NCBI GenBank assembly: GCA_028690215.1
Contig: JAQVBQ010000001.1
Location: forward strand, 113,360 to 177,359
Reading direction: 5' to 3'
DNA length: 64,000 nucleotides
Origin: Bacteroidales bacterium
GTDB lineage: Bacteria > Bacteroidota > Bacteroidia > Bacteroidales > UBA932
In this document: in pieces, positions 27,121 to 36,492 of the stretch
Layout: every line of letters begins with the position of its first letter
Position numbering within the stretch: the stretch's first letter is position 1
Program-made: the position numbers and the translations under genes
The notes under the pieces: model-generated
Database searches by the model: none
Told to the model about the DNA's origin: nothing
What the model saw: only the letters and a program-made list of their open reading frames with translations

Positions 27121-29103
27121 ATGAAAAAACTCAAGAAAAATTGGTTACGCCACTTAATACAGTGGGGAACCCTTCTTGCAATTATCATCGTTCTGACCAA
27201 GGTATTCGGAAATGAGAGCGCCGATCCTGAAGCTTATTGCCCTATGGGAGGTATCGAGTCTTTAGGTACATATCTTGTTGCAGGCTCTATGGCATGTAGC
27301 ATGTCTATGGCTCAGATAATGATGGGTATTGTTCTTGCCGTTGCTGTAATTTTGTTCAGCAAACTCTTCTGCGGTTACCTATGCCCTTTAGGATGGGGTA
27401 CAGAGTATATCGGGAAGCTTCGTGAAAAAATGAAAATCAAGGAGATTGTGATAAAGAGCGGATCACTACTCGACAGAGGTTTGAGACTCCTTAAGTTTGC
27501 ACTTCTTTTCCTTATCTTTTACTACACTATTAATGATTCGGAACTTTTCTGCAAGAATTTTGACCCTTATTACGCTGCAGCAACCGGTTTCCAAGGAGAG
27601 ATCACACTCTGGATGTCAATCATTGCCATTGTTGTGTTCCTGTTTGGCAGTTTCTTCATTAAGATGTTCTGGTGTAAATATATTTGCCCGCTTGGAGCAA
27701 TGAGCAATATATTTAAGTTCACAATCACATTTGTTGTTCTTGTCGGAATCTATGCACTGCTCGGTTTCAGCGGACTTGCCGTTTCATGGGTTTACCTGCT
27801 TGCCGCTGCTTGCCTGATTGGTTATATCTGGGAGGCAATCTACCTCGAGTCAAAAATATTCCCTGTTCTTAAGGTTAACCGTGACACAGAAGCATGTAAC
27901 AATTGCGGTCTCTGTGCAAAAAAATGCCCTTACAGCATCAATGTAGACAAACTTACAACCGTTAAACATATTGACTGTACACTTTGCGGTGAGTGCGTTG
28001 CATCATGTAACAAAGATGCTTTGACATTCGGCAGGAAAAAGGCATTCAGGTGGTTACCTGCAATTCTTACAGTTGTTATGCTTGCTGCAGCACTATTGCT
28101 TGGCAAGGTTTGGGAACTACCTACAATAGAGGTAACCTGGGCTGACGAATCAAAAATCGAGTCACTTGAAAAAGTAGAAATAGACGGGCTTCATTCTGTA
28201 AAATGCTATGGCAGCTCAATGGCTTTCAAAGCTCAGCTCGAGAAAATCCCTGGCGTATATGGAGTAGCTACTTATGTCAAGAGAAGTACTGCAGTTATTC
28301 TTTACAACCCGGCAGAGACTACACCTGATAAAATTAAAGAGGCGATATATATTCCTGTTAAATTTAAGATAGCAACCCCTCCTGCAGGGGCAATGGTTAA
28401 GGTTATTACCATATATACCGAGAAGATGTATGACAAGCTTGACCCTAACTATCTCGGAATGCAGTTCAGACTTACCAAGAAAGGTTATTATGGTCTGGAG
28501 ACAGAATACTCATGCCCTCTGACTGTAAGACTCTATATGGATGTAAACGAACCTATAGACGAGGCCTTTATAAAATCCACAGTTGAGATGAAAGAGCTGG
28601 AAATGCCGGTACATGGCGGCGGGACAAAACTCACTGAGGTTGATTACGAATATGTAGGGATGTCTGATCAGACTGATACAATTACAAGAAGAGAGTTCCT
28701 TGAGAGACAAATATACAAGTATGACAAGACCTTCAAAGACAACGCTGAAAAGTGGAGTGGCAAAGACGAGGCTGTATACGAACTTGTTTACGAAGATCTT
28801 GACAAGCCGCTGATCACACGTAACATTCCATATCTTGGCAGTCACCTTTCCCTGATTGACGGATTCATTGGGCTTGCCGTTGTCATCAATGAAAATGAGG
28901 AATATGCGTTCAGAATTACATATTCAAAAGCAGCACTTGATGACGAGAAGATCTGGGCTGCCCTGACAAAGGCAAAATGGACAATCAAATCAAAAGATGG
29001 AGAGATCAGTGAAGTAGATCCTAAATTTACATTCGAGAAAAAAGGTGCCACAATCGATGTAAAGCCTGCAACCACAGAAGTTAAGACAAAGAAATCCAAG
29101 TAA
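27121..29103 (+). CDS. NapH/CcoG-like membrane polyferredoxin with C-terminal HMA-like domain
   Basis: 660 residues. Membrane part (about 10-240) with several helices and CxxxCP motifs (FCGYLCPLG, WCKYICPLG) as in NapH/NosR/RdxA-CcoG proteins, then two 4Fe-4S motifs (CNNCGLCAKKCPYSI, CTLCGECVASCNKDA; about 262-305), then another helix. Residues about 355-420 look like a heavy-metal-associated fold (DGLHSVKCYGSSMAFKAQLE, IPGVYGVATYV), with CYGS replacing the usual CxxC. It probably passes electrons across the membrane; the acceptor is unknown. Its stop overlaps the start of the next S46 gene by 1 nt (TAATG). Confidence 0.82.
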   Translation: MKKLKKNWLRHLIQWGTLLAIIIVLTKVFGNESADPEAYCPMGGIESLGTYLVAGSMACSMSMAQIMMGIVLAVAVILFSKLFCGYLCPLGWGTEYIGKLREKMKIKEIVIKSGSLLDRGLRLLKFALLFLIFYYTINDSELFCKNFDPYYAAATGFQGEITLWMSIIAIVVFLFGSFFIKMFWCKYICPLGAMSNIFKFTITFVVLVGIYALLGFSGLAVSWVYLLAAACLIGYIWEAIYLESKIFPVLKVNRDTEACNNCGLCAKKCPYSINVDKLTTVKHIDCTLCGECVASCNKDALTFGRKKAFRWLPAILTVVMLAAALLLGKVWELPTIEVTWADESKIESLEKVEIDGLHSVKCYGSSMAFKAQLEKIPGVYGVATYVKRSTAVILYNPAETTPDKIKEAIYIPVKFKIATPPAGAMVKVITIYTEKMYDKLDPNYLGMQFRLTKKGYYGLETEYSCPLTVRLYMDVNEPIDEAFIKSTVEMKELEMPVHGGGTKLTEVDYEYVGMSDQTDTITRREFLERQIYKYDKTFKDNAEKWSGKDEAVYELVYEDLDKPLITRNIPYLGSHLSLIDGFIGLAVVINENEEYAFRITYSKAALDDEKIWAALTKAKWTIKSKDGEISEVDPKFTFEKKGATIDVKPATTEVKTKKSK

Positions 29104-31274
29104 TGAAAAATACAATCGGAAGGGTTGTCACAATCCTGATTCTGCTCTCGGTATTCCAAGTATCGAGAGCCGATGAGGGAATGTGGCTGGTAAATCTTTT
29201 AGATAAGAATCTTACCCAGAAAATGAAGAAATCCGGCCTCAAGCTGGATCCGAAACTAATTTATGACGAATCAGGGTCTGCGATCAGCAATGCTGTCGTT
29301 GCACTCGATTTCGGCTGCACAGGAAGTATCATCTCAAATGAGGGACTTCTTATTACAAACCACCATTGCGCATACGGAGACATTCATGCTTTAAGCACAC
29401 CCGAGAAGAATTATCTTGAAGACGGATACTGGGCAATGAATCGTAACCAAGAGATTCCTATCAAGGGAAAATCTGTTTTCTTTCTAAGGAAAGTGGTTGA
29501 TGTAACAGATGAGATCAAACAGATATCTGACTCTCTTAGAAGTAAAGGTCAACCCGGTGGCATGAGAAAGATCTCAAGCATCATAGAACCGAGACACGCA
29601 AAAATGTCCGGACTGGAGACATCTTGCAACTCAATGTGGAGAGGATCAAAATACTACATGTTCTACTACGAGGTATATACTGATATCCGCTTTGTCGGAG
29701 CGCCTCCTGTATCTATAGCTGCATTCGGCGGCGAGACAGACAACTGGGAGTGGCCACAGCACAAAGGCGATTTCGCCCTTTACAGGGTATACGGAGGTAA
29801 AGACGGAAAACCTGCTGCCTACTCAACCGAGAACGTGCCTATTACTCCTAAGAGGGTACTCACAATATCCACAAAAGGTGTTAAGGAGGGTGATTTCACT
29901 ATGATCATGGGATTCCCTGGAAGAACCAACAGGTACAACAACTCATTCGGGATACACGAGAAGGAGAAGGTCACCAACCCTATTTCAGTCTCAACAATGA
30001 GAGACAAGTTGGACATAATGGACAAATGGATGAAGAGTGATCCTAAAATCCGTCTGAAATATGCAGACTATTACTTCGGAATATCAAATGTCCAGGAGTT
30101 ACTTTCAGGTGAGGTCATCAACTTTAGACGTTTCGGCGTGGAGAAAATAATGCAGGAACGAGAGCAGGAGCTTCAAAGCTGGATTGACAGCAACCCTGAA
30201 AAAAAGGCCAAATGGGGCGATCTTCTTGAAAAATTGTCCGTAAGATATAAAGGTACAGAGGATGTTATGCGGGCGCAGAAATATTTTCAGAGCACCCTGG
30301 TCGGCGGATATGGTCTGATTGCAACAGGTAATAGAGGTGGTTCTCTTAAAAGTGCCTTAGAAAAGGACAATATCGACACTTTGCGTGTCGGAACTCCAAA
30401 ATATAAGGGATTCATTAAAGAGATGGAAGCAATATACGCCCAATGTGACATGCGTGTCGAGCGCGATCTGTTTAAGTACTCTTTGAAAACCTTCATAGAA
30501 AACGTTCCGGAACAATACCGCGGCGATTATATCAACCAGCTGGCAAAAGAGTATAACAACGATGGAGAGGCTATTGCAGAGTACATTTTCAAAAACTCTA
30601 TACTCACAAATCCCGACAAATTCAGGGAAGCTGTGAAAAAGGACCAGCCGGCAACACTCATAACAAATGATCCTCTTAGCATTATGAACAGGTCCATTGG
30701 AATGAAACCATTTAATGAAGAGGTTTCAAAGGTTTGCCGCAAAGAGAGCATATTCGACCTTGAGGCATACTATACCAGAGCCATGTACCAGATGAACCTT
30801 GACAAGAACAAAGTTCAGTATCCGGATGCAAACTCCACCATGAGGCTGACTTACGGAAATGTAGGCCCTATAAATCCATCGGATGGTATTTACTACAGTT
30901 CACAGAGCACCACACAGGGGCTATGGGACAAGTACAACCCGGACGACTACGAGTTCAACATGAAGCCTAAGATGATAGAGCTGTTGAAAAATAAAGACTG
31001 GGGTGTATATGGCGAAAAAGGCAAAATGTACATAGATTTCCTCTCCAACAACGACATAACAGGCGGTAACTCTGGAAGTCCTATTATGAATGCAAAAGGT
31101 GAGATAATCGGTCTGGCTTTCGACGGGAACAAGGAGTCTCTTGCTTCTGATGCATATTTCCATCCGGAAATGAACAAGTGTGTCAATGTAGATATCAGGT
31201 ATGTACTCTGGATTATCGACAAATATGCCGGAGCGGGACATCTCATTAAGGAGATGAACATAACTAACAAATAA
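29103..31274 (+). CDS. S46-family dipeptidyl-peptidase, second copy
   Basis: 723 residues, signal peptide to about SRA-DEGMW. Same triad as its paralogue: TNHHCAYGD, DNWEWPQHKGDFALYR, TGGNSGSPIM. It also has Gly at the specificity position (AFDGN), so it is DPP7-like by that criterion. It differs from the first copy by lacking CysSer in the DFGCTGS stretch around residue 50-56. It is translationally coupled to the polyferredoxin gene and followed 24 nt later by the M16 peptidase, suggesting a shared transcript for periplasmic peptide breakdown. Confidence 0.93.
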   Translation: MKNTIGRVVTILILLSVFQVSRADEGMWLVNLLDKNLTQKMKKSGLKLDPKLIYDESGSAISNAVVALDFGCTGSIISNEGLLITNHHCAYGDIHALSTPEKNYLEDGYWAMNRNQEIPIKGKSVFFLRKVVDVTDEIKQISDSLRSKGQPGGMRKISSIIEPRHAKMSGLETSCNSMWRGSKYYMFYYEVYTDIRFVGAPPVSIAAFGGETDNWEWPQHKGDFALYRVYGGKDGKPAAYSTENVPITPKRVLTISTKGVKEGDFTMIMGFPGRTNRYNNSFGIHEKEKVTNPISVSTMRDKLDIMDKWMKSDPKIRLKYADYYFGISNVQELLSGEVINFRRFGVEKIMQEREQELQSWIDSNPEKKAKWGDLLEKLSVRYKGTEDVMRAQKYFQSTLVGGYGLIATGNRGGSLKSALEKDNIDTLRVGTPKYKGFIKEMEAIYAQCDMRVERDLFKYSLKTFIENVPEQYRGDYINQLAKEYNNDGEAIAEYIFKNSILTNPDKFREAVKKDQPATLITNDPLSIMNRSIGMKPFNEEVSKVCRKESIFDLEAYYTRAMYQMNLDKNKVQYPDANSTMRLTYGNVGPINPSDGIYYSSQSTTQGLWDKYNPDDYEFNMKPKMIELLKNKDWGVYGEKGKMYIDFLSNNDITGGNSGSPIMNAKGEIIGLAFDGNKESLASDAYFHPEMNKCVNVDIRYVLWIIDKYAGAGHLIKEMNITNK

Positions 31275-31298
31275 AGATCCTTTTAATAAAAATTTATA

Positions 31299-34163
31299 AT
31301 GACCCTTTTTAATAAAGTTATCTGTACACTCATTCTCATAATGGGTGTGCAGATTGGTTACTCTCAGAACCAGGGAGCAGACAAACAAAAATTTGACAGG
31401 AGCGCTAAGCTGCCCACTGACAAGGAGTTTAAAATTGGCAAACTCGAAAACGGAATGACATACTACATCAGGAAAGGAACAACTCCTGCCGGACAGGCTG
31501 AGTTTTTCATTATCCATAATGTAGGATCACTTCAGGAGAACGATAATCAGAGAGGTCTTGCACACTTTCTGGAGCACATGGCATTTAACGGAACAAAAAA
31601 CTTCCCTAAGAAAAACCTTCTTGATTATTTCAACAAGGTCGGTGTACAGTTCGGCTATAACATAAATGCCTATACATCTATGGACAGGACTGTGTACAAC
31701 ATTTCAGCAGTTCCTGTAAAGAGGTCTTCGGTATTAGACACAGCCCTTCTTGCGATTCATGACTGGTCTCACTACATCTCTTGTGAGCCTGCCGAGATCG
31801 AATCAGAAAGAGGTGTAATCCGCGAAGAGTGGAGACGTGGTGATGATGCCAGGACCAGAATGATGAAAGGCATTATGAAAGTTGAGCAGACCGGTTCTCG
31901 TTTCGCAGAGAGAGATGTGATTGGTCTGATGGATGTTGTGAACAACTTCACTCCAAAGACTCTCACAGATTATTACCACAAATGGTACAGACCCGATCTT
32001 CAGGCAGTTGTCGTTGTAGGAGACATCGATGTAAATGATATGGAGCAGAGGATAATCAAAAGGTTCTCAACAATACCGACAACCCCTAACCCTGCAAAAA
32101 GGGAGACATACGACATTCCGGACAATGTAGAGCCTATCGTAGGTCTTATAACTGATCCTGAAAGCAAATCTTACTCAACAAGGCTTATTATAAAGATTCC
32201 AAACCTTACAGCAGAAGAGAAACAGACAAACGAACTGGTATACAGAGATGTAATTCAGAGTCTGATTGCAGATATCATGAAAGAGAGGGTTGCCGTTGCT
32301 GCCCAGACAAAAGATGCCCCTTTCAGAAACAGTGTCCCTGTTTTCGGACAGATCAGCTATGCAAAGACAACATTTGTCATGACTACCATGCCTCTGTCTC
32401 AGGCCGAGATTATGAAGGCAACCAAAGGTATGCTATCAGAGGTTGAGCGTTTGACATACTACGGCGCAGAGCCTGAAGAGCTGGAAAAAGCTGTCAAAAA
32501 TGCGAAGATAAACTTCACAAAGAACTATCAGAGGGGCAAAGATCCTAAGAATAGTGACAGAGTCGACCTTGTAGTTGAAAACTTCACCCGTAATTACCCT
32601 CTTATAACTCCTGATGATTACTACAAGCTTGCCAAGCAGTGCCTTGAGAGCATCACCCTGGAAGATCTCAATAACAGCATCAGGAGCATGCTTACCAAGG
32701 AGAACAGGATAATCGTGTTTTTCATGCCTGAAGGAGATAAGCAGTATCTGCCTGCAAAAGAGGATGTAATTAAGCTTGCTTCGGAAATTGACGGTAAAAA
32801 CCTTACAAGATTTGAACCTGTAAAAGAGCGTGGCCTCAATTTTAAAGCTGAATTAAAACCGATAGCTATTTCATCAGTAAAAAAACTGACCAATAAAGAT
32901 TTCAAGACCCCTATTTACAAACAACTTGACTCTACAGTTGAGATCACACTCGCAAACGGGACCAAGGTTATTTGGAACGAGAACAAGGGTAACAGCAAGA
33001 ATATCCAGGTGAAGGCCTTCAGAAAGGGTGGCTATTCAACAGACATAGATGTCATGGATATCAAGTTTGCCGACAGATACGGTTCATTGATCTCTGTTGA
33101 TTCGCTCTCAAAAGATGAGCTTGCAAAATGGTGCTTCCAGAGAAACGTTTCACTGAAATTCTCTCCTACCGAGAGATACAGCACATTCTCAGGCAGTTTC
33201 GTACAGAGTAATGCAGAAGATTTCTTTAAGCTTCTCTATACATCTCTTACAGAGTGTACAGTTGACAAGAAAGATCTTGAAAAATCAGTATTAAACTCTA
33301 TAAAGAGCCTAGAACAAGGGAAATCCGAGAATACAATTTATATGGACTCAATTGCCAAGCTTCGTTACACAACAAACAAGTATGGTGATGACCTGACCAA
33401 GGATTATTTTAAGAAAGTCAACGCTGAAAAAATAATATCTCTTTACAACAAACTTTACAAGGGTATTAACAACTATATCTTCATCTTCTCAGGTCCGATG
33501 AGTGCAGAGAGCGCAAAACCACTCCTCGAGAAATACGTCTCAAACATTCCTGCCAACAACGAGTTGCCTGCCACAGTCATCTCAAGGGATGATTTCAGGA
33601 CAAAAGGAGAGGTTAATCTCAGGTACAAAGCCCCTAACCAATTGAGCACAAAGGCCTCTGTAACCAGATACTATTACTCTGCAATGGAATACAATACATT
33701 CAACTCCCTCAATGGAAAATTTTTCTCCAACATCATGGGTGACAGATATATGGCATCTATCCGTGAAGAGAGGGGTGGCACATATCATGTAGGTTGCGAA
33801 GTTGAACTTCAAATGAGACCTGCTCAGACAGCTGAGTGCAAAGTTGCATTTGACACAGATCCTAAGCTTGTTGACGAGCTTCTTCAGGTAGTTCAGGATG
33901 AACTCGATAGATTTGTCAAAGATGGACCTACCGAGCAAGAGGTTGAAGCATATAAGATTTATCTTAGAAAAAAATATGCTGCCGTTAACAAGAACGATTA
34001 CTCCTGGATATCTACAATCAGCAATGCATTGATGGGTTATCCTGCTCTCTCTGATCAGGAAAAGGAGTTTGTCGATAAAATCACAGTCAAGAGTGTTCAG
34101 CAGTTTGCTAAAAATCTTACAAAAGAGAAAAACCGCATGACATTTGTCTTTGAGCCGAAGTAA
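31299..34163 (+). CDS. M16-family zinc metallopeptidase (two-domain, pitrilysin-like)
   Basis: 954 residues with two M16 halves. Signal peptide (MTLFNKVICTLILIMGVQIGYS), so periplasmic. The inverted zinc motif HFLEHMAFNG (HxxEH) is near residue 88; the downstream Glu ligand lies in ESERGVIREEW. The second half (from about 510) lacks the zinc motif, as is normal for the inactive partner domain. Probably degrades peptides together with the S46 enzymes encoded just upstream. Confidence 0.93.
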   Translation: MTLFNKVICTLILIMGVQIGYSQNQGADKQKFDRSAKLPTDKEFKIGKLENGMTYYIRKGTTPAGQAEFFIIHNVGSLQENDNQRGLAHFLEHMAFNGTKNFPKKNLLDYFNKVGVQFGYNINAYTSMDRTVYNISAVPVKRSSVLDTALLAIHDWSHYISCEPAEIESERGVIREEWRRGDDARTRMMKGIMKVEQTGSRFAERDVIGLMDVVNNFTPKTLTDYYHKWYRPDLQAVVVVGDIDVNDMEQRIIKRFSTIPTTPNPAKRETYDIPDNVEPIVGLITDPESKSYSTRLIIKIPNLTAEEKQTNELVYRDVIQSLIADIMKERVAVAAQTKDAPFRNSVPVFGQISYAKTTFVMTTMPLSQAEIMKATKGMLSEVERLTYYGAEPEELEKAVKNAKINFTKNYQRGKDPKNSDRVDLVVENFTRNYPLITPDDYYKLAKQCLESITLEDLNNSIRSMLTKENRIIVFFMPEGDKQYLPAKEDVIKLASEIDGKNLTRFEPVKERGLNFKAELKPIAISSVKKLTNKDFKTPIYKQLDSTVEITLANGTKVIWNENKGNSKNIQVKAFRKGGYSTDIDVMDIKFADRYGSLISVDSLSKDELAKWCFQRNVSLKFSPTERYSTFSGSFVQSNAEDFFKLLYTSLTECTVDKKDLEKSVLNSIKSLEQGKSENTIYMDSIAKLRYTTNKYGDDLTKDYFKKVNAEKIISLYNKLYKGINNYIFIFSGPMSAESAKPLLEKYVSNIPANNELPATVISRDDFRTKGEVNLRYKAPNQLSTKASVTRYYYSAMEYNTFNSLNGKFFSNIMGDRYMASIREERGGTYHVGCEVELQMRPAQTAECKVAFDTDPKLVDELLQVVQDELDRFVKDGPTEQEVEAYKIYLRKKYAAVNKNDYSWISTISNALMGYPALSDQEKEFVDKITVKSVQQFAKNLTKEKNRMTFVFEPK

Positions 34164-34213
34164 CCAAATGGTTGAAACAAATAAATAACCAAATTGGTTA
34201 TTATAAAAAAGAG

Positions 34214-34247
34214 TCTCCCTGCCGCTTTAACGACAGGGAGATTTTTT
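34214..34247. terminator. Terminator between M16 peptidase and tolC-like genes
   Basis: Stem TCTCCCTG / CAGGGAGA, 12-nt loop, followed by TTTTTTATT on the plus strand and preceded by AAAAAA for the opposite direction. Between convergent genes. Confidence 0.88.
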
Positions 34248-34260
34248 ATTGATATCTAAG

Positions 34261-35472
34261 TTACTCTAAGGTCAAATAATTCAACTCCAGCACTGTATTG
34301 TTATACTGGAAGAGCCAATCAAGAAACTCCAGCTCTATCTGTGTGACGTTTTCGATACTCTCCACAAATCTGTAGTAGTCGATCTCTCCTCTTGCATAAC
34401 CCTCTCTGGCCTCCTTCTCAATCTCAGCACTCATCTGCTTGCCTGTGGAATAGTAATAATCGAGATGGTCCCGGTATTTCTTCAGCTCTCCCTTTAGCTC
34501 CTCAATTCTCAATACGAGTGAGGACTTGTAGTGCTCTTCAAATTTCTCTGAAGCCTCAATACTGATTTTCCCTCCCTTTATTCTTGCTTTCTGCTCGACA
34601 AAGAAGATAGGGATTGAGATTCCTGCTTCATAAGCCGGATAGTTTTTTGCACCTACGAACCTATTTGAACCATTATAAAAGCCGAGAGTAATATCGGGCA
34701 ACAATCTGTTTTTTTCTACCTTCAAGAGATTCCTGTGCAATTCTGTCTCCTGTTTTGCGTATTTCATCCCCGGATTTGACTCGATATCTGTCTCTGCCAG
34801 TTTAAGCTCCTTGATCTCCCTGTATGGGACAACAATCAATGTATCTGTATTGACCAAAAGACGCAGTTTTCTGTATGCCAGCCTTGTGCTGTAAGTGATA
34901 TCATTCATCACAATCTGTATCTGCTGGCGCTTCGCCTTTGCATTAATCACGTCAAGACTGCCGGCCTCTCCCCTCTTATATCGTTCTTCAACATTCTTTG
35001 TAAAGTTCTGAAAGATTGTGTCAAGCATACGATATCGCATCAATTTTCCTATTTGGTACTGGATTTCGTAATATGAGCGTGTCACATTCTTTATAAGCTC
35101 CTTCTCCTTAATCTCCAGATATCTTTTTGACAATTCGCTCTCTGAGCGGGTCACCTTGTATTGAGAGGCATAGAGAGTCGGAAAACTGAAACTTTGTTCT
35201 ATACCGTAAATAGATAACGGGTGATTATTGTCAGCAAGATTATTAGAATCATACGAATATGAAACAGTAGTTTTATCAATCGTGAGTGCAGTTGGGATCA
35301 ATGCTTTGCTCTCCTCGACTTTCAGCTTATATGCATTGAACTCTATGTTGTTCTTTAAAGCAAGCTCTATAGCCCGCTCCAATGAGACCCCCCTCTTCTG
35401 CCCCGTGGCAGTTAACGGTATTGAGAGGCAAATAAGCGCAATCAGGATATGCGAATATCTAAACTTTATCAT
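34261..35472 (-). CDS. TolC-family outer-membrane protein, second copy
   Basis: 403 residues. Signal peptide (to about TATG-QKRG), then GVSLERAIELALKNNIEFNAY and the two-fold TolC coiled-coil repeat, with NRLLPDITLGFYNGSNR and PAYEAGISIPIFF in the second half. It aligns by eye along its full length with the protein at 19315-20520. No pump or adaptor gene is next to it. Efflux role inferred from family; substrate unknown. Confidence 0.88.
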   Translation of the reverse strand: MIKFRYSHILIALICLSIPLTATGQKRGVSLERAIELALKNNIEFNAYKLKVEESKALIPTALTIDKTTVSYSYDSNNLADNNHPLSIYGIEQSFSFPTLYASQYKVTRSESELSKRYLEIKEKELIKNVTRSYYEIQYQIGKLMRYRMLDTIFQNFTKNVEERYKRGEAGSLDVINAKAKRQQIQIVMNDITYSTRLAYRKLRLLVNTDTLIVVPYREIKELKLAETDIESNPGMKYAKQETELHRNLLKVEKNRLLPDITLGFYNGSNRFVGAKNYPAYEAGISIPIFFVEQKARIKGGKISIEASEKFEEHYKSSLVLRIEELKGELKKYRDHLDYYYSTGKQMSAEIEKEAREGYARGEIDYYRFVESIENVTQIELEFLDWLFQYNNTVLELNYLTLE

Positions 35473-35505
35473 TTTATTAATTTTTCACTTCTCACTTATC
35501 ACTTC

Positions 35506-36069
35506 TCACTTGCCCAGTCTCCACCTTCTTAGAAACGATTCCGACTTAGGGAAAATGCCTTTTCTTTTTGACCTGACGTCTTCCACAACAAAAAACGCTT
35601 CAGGGTCATATTCGTTAATTATTCCCTCAACACTCTTCATGGCCTTTCGTTCAATCACAGTCTCGACTATATCTATCTGTACCTGTGAACCTTGACCGGC
35701 AATTGAAGTGGCACCAAAACCATTGTTATTCAAGATAGTGACCATGCCTGCCCCACCCTTTCTGGTAAAAATCCTGACCAACAGAACCCCAAAAGCTATA
35801 CGCTGTTCAATCATAATCCCGACAAAGTTACCTGTTGCGTAACCTGCTGCATAGGATACATAAGACAACATACTGTTTGCCCTTGAGAATATTTCAGATA
35901 TGACTACTATCCATATCAGGACTTCAAAGAATCCTATGAATGGAGCTTTATACTTCTCCCCTTTTGAAACAAAAATGATTCTCAGGGTTCCGAGAGAGAC
36001 GTCCACAATCCTTCCGAAGAAAATAATTATTGGCAACAGCCACGGGTATGTATCGAGAAAATCAAACAT
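35506..36069 (-). CDS. DUF5698/DUF2179 membrane protein (UPF0316)
   Basis: 187 residues. Three membrane helices in the first 90 residues (WLLPIIIFFGRIVDVSLGTLR begins the conserved part; VLIWIVVISEIF; YAAGYATGNFVGI), then a cytoplasmic DUF2179 domain (about 105-170; TILNNNGFGATSIAG, IDIVETVIERKAM, FFVVEDVR). The family is widespread, with no proven role; DUF2179 resembles ligand-binding regulatory modules. Its end overlaps a short CACTTMTCACTT direct repeat. Confidence 0.88.
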   Translation of the reverse strand: MFDFLDTYPWLLPIIIFFGRIVDVSLGTLRIIFVSKGEKYKAPFIGFFEVLIWIVVISEIFSRANSMLSYVSYAAGYATGNFVGIMIEQRIAFGVLLVRIFTRKGGAGMVTILNNNGFGATSIAGQGSQVQIDIVETVIERKAMKSVEGIINEYDPEAFFVVEDVRSKRKGIFPKSESFLRRWRLGK

Positions 36070-36117
36070 TTTTTAAAATCTTTATTTACAAAGATAAGAT
36101 TTAAAATAAAAATTAAT

Positions 36118-36125
36118 TACTTTTG
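36118..36125 (+). promoter_or_regulatory. -7 promoter element for tRNA-Leu
   Basis: TACTTTTG matches TAnnTTTG exactly and is 17 nt before the tRNA 5' end, the expected distance for a short leader. Confidence 0.55.
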
Positions 36126-36142
36126 CACTCCCTGACGAAGAA

Positions 36143-36229
36143 GCCCAGATGGTGAAATTGGTAGACACGCTGGTTTCAGGGACCAGTGGCCGCAAGGCTG
36201 TGCAGGTTCGAGTCCTGTTCTGGGCACCA
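36143..36229 (+). tRNA. tRNA-Leu (anticodon CAG)
   Basis: 87 nt including encoded CCA. Acceptor stem GCCCAGA / TCTGGGC, D-loop region GGTGAAATTGGTAGACAC, anticodon stem CTGGT / ACCAG with loop TTCAGGG (CAG, reads CUG), long class-II variable arm, T-arm with GGTTCGAGTCC. It is followed by its own terminator and then by the accessory island, a common place for integrations. Confidence 0.96.
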
Positions 36230-36242
36230 GAAATTCACCGAC

Positions 36243-36272
36243 AAAAAGCGACCGACCTTGGTCGCTTTTTTT
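36243..36272 (+). terminator. Terminator after tRNA-Leu
   Basis: AAAAAGCGACC / GGTCGCTTTTT stem, 6-nt loop, ending in seven T's. Confidence 0.88.
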
Positions 36273-36281
36273 GTGCTCGAT

Positions 36282-36398
36282 AGCCGCTTATATTCAACAG
36301 AGATATGCCGTCTCAGAGCAGTCCATCCTCACTCACTACGTTCGCTCCGGCTGAAAATTGCCCTGATCCGGCATATCTCCGCAAATTTGTAAGCGGCT
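36282..36398. repeat. Dispersed long-hairpin repeat, left copy
   Basis: Outer arms AGCCGCTTA / TAAGCGGCT and inner arms (AGATATGCCGTCTCAGAGCA against TGCCCTGATCCGGCATATCT) form a hairpin about 115 nt long with loop CCATCCTCACTCACTACG. It is the inverse orientation of the copies at 46826-47180 and 54917-55019. It marks the left end of the accessory island. Confidence 0.8.
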
Positions 36399-36492
36399 TC
36401 ACAAAAACGCTAGACCAATGTCTTTTCGATTTTATGTCTGCGAACTTTCCTGCCTTATTTCTGATAAAAAATCTTAAAAACTACTATATAGA

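Noticed and set aside
35488..35516. Short tandem repeat (CACTTMTCACTT) at the DUF2179 3' end
   Set aside because: Only about 25 nt long, without partners or clear function; common low-complexity type.
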